Assembly: GCF_042445055.1 (NCBI RefSeq)
Contig: NZ_CP170339.1
Coordinates: 1,426,001 to 1,490,000 of the forward strand
Direction of reading: 5' to 3'
Length of the DNA stretch: 64,000 nucleotides
DNA from: Falsihalocynthiibacter sp042445055
GTDB lineage: Bacteria > Pseudomonadota > Alphaproteobacteria > Rhodobacterales > Rhodobacteraceae
The position numbers and the translations under genes are program-made. Under the pieces are notes generated by a model. That model was not told the origin of the DNA. It was given only the letters and a program-made list of their open reading frames with translations, and ran no database searches. Below are positions 61,313 to 64,000 of this stretch, piece by piece (position 1 is the stretch's first letter; every line of letters starts with the position of its first letter).

Positions 61313-62764
61313 CTAGCCGGTACGGCGCTCGTCAAAACTCTTGGCAATAAAGCCGGGCATGTGATCGCCCATCCCAACAACGCGGTTGTCGCGGTTGCGA
61401 CCATTGCGTGGGTTGTTCTGCTTTTCTTGCTTCTCTTGTTTCTGTTCCTTGGCGGGCGCTTCTTGTGCGGCTGCTTCGGGGGGTTCCGATTTTACCTCGG
61501 TTGCCTCTACTTCGGGTGCATCTGATTTGGATGATCCGCGACGGCGACGACTGCGCTTGGGCTTCTCGGACTGTGCTTCAGCATTATCTGAAGGTTTTTC
61601 TTCAGATTTTGCTTCGGCGATCGGGGAGGCGAGCTCGGGAATTTCCTTCTCTACCAATCGCTGAACCGCGTCGAAATTCTTGGCATCGCTCGGAACGCAA
61701 ATCGTGAAGGATTTCCCCGAACGCCCCGCACGTCCGGTTCGACCGATGCGGTGTACGTAGTCTTCGGCGTGGCTTGGTACGTCAAAGTTAAACACGTGGC
61801 TTACGCTTGGAATATCCAGTCCGCGCGCTGCGACGTCTGATGCCACGAGGAAGCGGATGTTGCCATCACGAAAGCCGTTGAGTACTTCCATGCGCTTGCT
61901 TTGATCAAGATCGCCGTGAATTGGCTCGGCATTATAACCGTGCTTTTTCAGTGATTTGGCAACGATGTCCACGTCAACCTTGCGGTTACAGAACACGATT
62001 GCGTTGGAGCACGCGTCGCCTTCTTGAACGATCAACGCGCGGAGCACATCGCGTTTTTCCTTGGCCGTACGGTCTTTGCGGCTTGGTTTGATCTTAACAA
62101 CGGCCTGCTCAATCGTTTCGCTCGTCGTTGCGGCGCGGGCTACTTCGATTTTGACGGGGTTTGAGAGGAACGTGTTGGTCACGCGCTCGATTTCAGGTGC
62201 CATCGTTGCCGAGAAGAAGAGCGTTTGGCGTGTGAAGGGTGTCAGGCTAAAGATGCGCTCGATATCGGGGATGAAACCCATGTCGAGCATACGGTCGGCC
62301 TCGTCGACCACCATAATCTGAACGCCTGTCAGGAGAAGCTTCCCGCGTTCAAAATGGTCAAGCAAACGACCAGGCGTTGCGATGAGCACGTCAACGCCGC
62401 GATCAATCAAGAGGTCTTGTTCTTTGAATGAAACGCCACCGATGAGTAGCGCTTTGGTGAGTTTTGTGCCCTTAGCATAGACGTCGAAGTTTTCGGCGAC
62501 TTGCGCAGCGAGTTCGCGTGTAGGTGCCAGAACGAGGCTGCGCGGCATTCGTGCACGTGCGCGCCCGCGGGCGAGCATTGTAATCATCGGAAGGGTGAAG
62601 CTGGCAGTCTTGCCAGTACCCGTCTGGGCAATACCCAGAACGTCGCGTCCTTCCAATGCTGGCGGGATCGCGCCCGCTTGAATTGGTGTCGGGGTATCAT
62701 AGCCCGCAGCAGCTACGTTCTTGAGAACCTTGGGGTCGAGTTTTAGATCTGTGAATTTCGTCAT
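61313..62764 (-). CDS. DEAD-box RNA helicase
   Basis: 483 residues from the ATG at 62764; an upstream ATG at 62773 adds three residues. RhlE/CsdA-type motifs in order: Q motif PTPIQAGAIP, I AQTGTGKT, Ia PTRELAAQ, Ib TPGRLLDH, II VDEADRMLD, III SAT, IV IVFCNRK, V ARGLDIPSVSHV, VI HRIGRTGRAGRSG. A basic, Glu-rich, low-complexity C-terminal tail (about 390-483) with KRSRRRRGSS probably contacts RNA. ATP-dependent RNA remodelling, for example in ribosome assembly or RNA decay. Confidence 0.93.
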   Translation of the reverse strand: MTKFTDLKLDPKVLKNVAAAGYDTPTPIQAGAIPPALEGRDVLGIAQTGTGKTASFTLPMITMLARGRARARMPRSLVLAPTRELAAQVAENFDVYAKGTKLTKALLIGGVSFKEQDLLIDRGVDVLIATPGRLLDHFERGKLLLTGVQIMVVDEADRMLDMGFIPDIERIFSLTPFTRQTLFFSATMAPEIERVTNTFLSNPVKIEVARAATTSETIEQAVVKIKPSRKDRTAKEKRDVLRALIVQEGDACSNAIVFCNRKVDVDIVAKSLKKHGYNAEPIHGDLDQSKRMEVLNGFRDGNIRFLVASDVAARGLDIPSVSHVFNFDVPSHAEDYVHRIGRTGRAGRSGKSFTICVPSDAKNFDAVQRLVEKEIPELASPIAEAKSEEKPSDNAEAQSEKPKRSRRRRGSSKSDAPEVEATEVKSEPPEAAAQEAPAKEQKQEKQEKQNNPRNGRNRDNRVVGMGDHMPGFIAKSFDERRTG

Positions 62765-62872
62765 TATGTCCATCTGTTACGGCATCGGGCCGTAAGGTTG
62801 AGGGACGCTTGTTTCTGCACGCCCCAGCGTTTGCAAGCCGCAAAATGCGGGCTGCCCAAGCCAATAGACCAG

Positions 62873-62902
62873 AATGGCGCTAAGGTCAATGAAAGCGCCA
62901 TT
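62873..62902 (-). terminator. Stem-loop downstream of prfC
   Basis: AATGGCGCT (62873-62881) is perfectly complementary to AGCGCCATT (62894-62902), with a 12-base loop, 93 bases past the prfC stop. Minus-strand reading gives a weak T-tail, so it is a possible prfC terminator; the 230-base gap 62765-62994 also must hold the helicase promoter. Confidence 0.45.
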
Positions 62903-62994
62903 TTCAGTCGGTTTGACCCGTAATGGTTGTATGGTCTGCGAAGGATCGCGGGCAATTGCCCAGTTGCAGTGCATTTCCCGCTCAACATCCCGCG

Positions 62995-64000
62995 CTAAAC
63001 CATCATCTCTTTGGTCGCCGAAAGCGTCACGTCGGGATAGTCGCGCGAGATGCGGTCGATATCCCATTGCAGTCGCGTGAGGTAGACAATGTCGCCGTCG
63101 TGGTCATGTGCGATGTGTTGTTTGTTGGCGGCCTCGAACTTCTCGACTGCGGCTTTCTCGCCTGTTGCCCAGCGTGCGCTGGTGAACTGGCTTTGCTCAA
63201 AACGCACGGGCAGGCCGTACTCAAGTTCGATACGACTCGCGAGAACTTCAAACTGTAGCGCGCCCACAACCCCGACGATAAAGCCGGAACCAAAGGCGGG
63301 TTTGAATACCTTGGCGGCTCCTTCTTCGGCGAATTGCATGAGGGCCTTCTCGAGGTGCTTGCTCTTCATCGGGTCGCCCGAGCGAACGCCTTGCAAGAGT
63401 TCCGGCGCGAACGATGGGATTCCCGTGGCACGGATCGCTTCGCCCTCGGTAAGTGTGTCGCCGATGCGTAATTGGCCGTGGTTCGGGATGCCGATGATGT
63501 CGCCCGCCCAAGCTTCCTCTGCGAGTTCACGGTCAGAAGCAAGGAACAGTACGGGATTCGAGATCGCCATAGGTTTCTTGGTGCGCACATGGGTTAGCTT
63601 CATGCCGCGTTTGAAATGCCCTGACGCTAGACGCACAAAAGCCACGCGGTCGCGGTGCTTGGGATCCATGTTAGCCTGAACCTTAAAGACAAAACCCGCA
63701 ACTTTTGGCTCATCTGGTGCAACCGCTCGGGGGCTTGCGGATTGGGGCTGTGGCTCGGGGCCATAGCTGGCGATCCCTTCCATCAGTTCCTTCACGCCAA
63801 AGCTGTTGATGGCTGAGCCAAACCAAATCGGCGTCATTGTGCCGTCGAGCATCGCCTGATGATCGAGAGAGGGGAGCAGCTCGCGCGCCATCTCGACCTC
63901 GTCGCGTAGGGTCTCTAGCAGATCTGCGGGCACGTGTTTTTCAAGAAGCGGATCATCGAGTCCGTTGATTTCGATGCTCTCAGCGACTTTGTTGCGATCC
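62995..64000 (-). CDS. prfC: Peptide chain release factor 3, 5' end outside window
   Basis: The last 334 codons of RF3 (the GTP-binding start is beyond base 64000). The frame is open from the window edge (...SIEINGLDDPLLEKH). Visible: end of the G domain TPIWFGSAINSFGVKELMEGI, domain II with GFVFKVQANMDPKHRDRVAFVRLASGHFKRGM, IIGIPNHGQLRIGDTL, and domain III with VVGALQFEVLASRIELEYGLPVRFE. RF3 recycles RF1/RF2 after termination. The stop is TAG at 62995-62997. Confidence 0.95.
   Translation of the reverse strand, partial: DRNKVAESIEINGLDDPLLEKHVPADLLETLRDEVEMARELLPSLDHQAMLDGTMTPIWFGSAINSFGVKELMEGIASYGPEPQPQSASPRAVAPDEPKVAGFVFKVQANMDPKHRDRVAFVRLASGHFKRGMKLTHVRTKKPMAISNPVLFLASDRELAEEAWAGDIIGIPNHGQLRIGDTLTEGEAIRATGIPSFAPELLQGVRSGDPMKSKHLEKALMQFAEEGAAKVFKPAFGSGFIVGVVGALQFEVLASRIELEYGLPVRFEQSQFTSARWATGEKAAVEKFEAANKQHIAHDHDGDIVYLTRLQWDIDRISRDYPDVTLSATKEMMV

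Noticed and set aside
1..64000. CRISPR arrays, phage, toxin-antitoxin or other defence genes
   Set aside because: No regularly spaced repeats, transposase, integrase, nuclease-methylase pairs or recognisable toxin genes were seen in any frame.

Overview
The window looks like a chromosomal segment of an alphaproteobacterium, most probably a Rhodobacterales (Roseobacter-group) member. The evidence is gene content and order: a J-domain gene beside bolA, a DUF4177 gene beside gatB, pntAB followed by a DUF3422 gene, and a complete 14-subunit nuo operon that carries the small DUF5337 gene, a C-terminally extended NuoE, and birA, coaX and RNase J directly after nuoN. I see no rRNA or tRNA genes, no insertion sequences or phage genes and no CRISPR array. 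The gene set reads as core metabolism, and genes are tightly packed.

Layout. 1-10.8 kb: partial J-domain gene (-), bolA (+), DUF4177 and gatB (-), a lytic-transglycosylase-like lipoprotein (+), pepN (-), malate synthase G (+), a class I glutamine-amidotransferase-like gamma-glutamyl hydrolase (+), alkB (+) and a GNAT acetyltransferase (-). 10.8-11.35 kb is a 567-base stretch without a gene. 11.4-15.8 kb: pntA, pntB and DUF3422 (+). 15.9-24.2 kb: a divergently split oligopeptide ABC transporter, with the binding protein and two permeases on the minus strand and a double-ATPase protein plus two M20 hydrolases on the plus strand. 24.2-26.1 kb: methyltransferase and moaA (-). 26.3-27.9 kb: an AMP-forming acyl-CoA synthetase (+). 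27.9-31.8 kb: glmU-glmS-alkD-like operon (-) with overlapping start and stop codons.

31.9-40.6 kb: a HAD phosphatase, then the leucine/isovalerate catabolic operon: ivd, methylcrotonyl-CoA carboxylase beta, nitronate monooxygenase, methylcrotonyl-CoA carboxylase alpha, GST, HMG-CoA lyase and methylglutaconyl-CoA hydratase. Together these take isovaleryl-CoA to acetyl-CoA and acetoacetate. The acyl-CoA synthetase at 26.3 kb has the same promoter-plus-operator layout as ivd, so it is probably in the same regulon. BirA, encoded at 58 kb, would biotinylate the carboxylase.

40.8-58.0 kb: nuoABC, a sulfotransferase, nuoDE, accessory ORFs, DUF5337, nuoFG, a Cys-containing ORF, nuoHIJ, a 30-codon membrane ORF, then nuoKLMN. 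58-61.2 kb: birA, coaX and rnj. 61.3-64 kb: a DEAD-box RNA helicase and a 5'-truncated prfC (-).

The most interesting material is (a) the accessory and hitchhiker genes inside the nuo operon (sulfotransferase, duplicated helix-hairpin-helix-like domain, 30-residue membrane ORF, four-cysteine ORF, His-rich loop in NuoL), (b) the matched promoter/operator pair at 26.2 and 32.6 kb, and (c) a perfect 9-bp inverted repeat covering the -10 box and ribosome-binding site of the gamma-glutamyl hydrolase gene. I did not find a clear new defence or mobile system.
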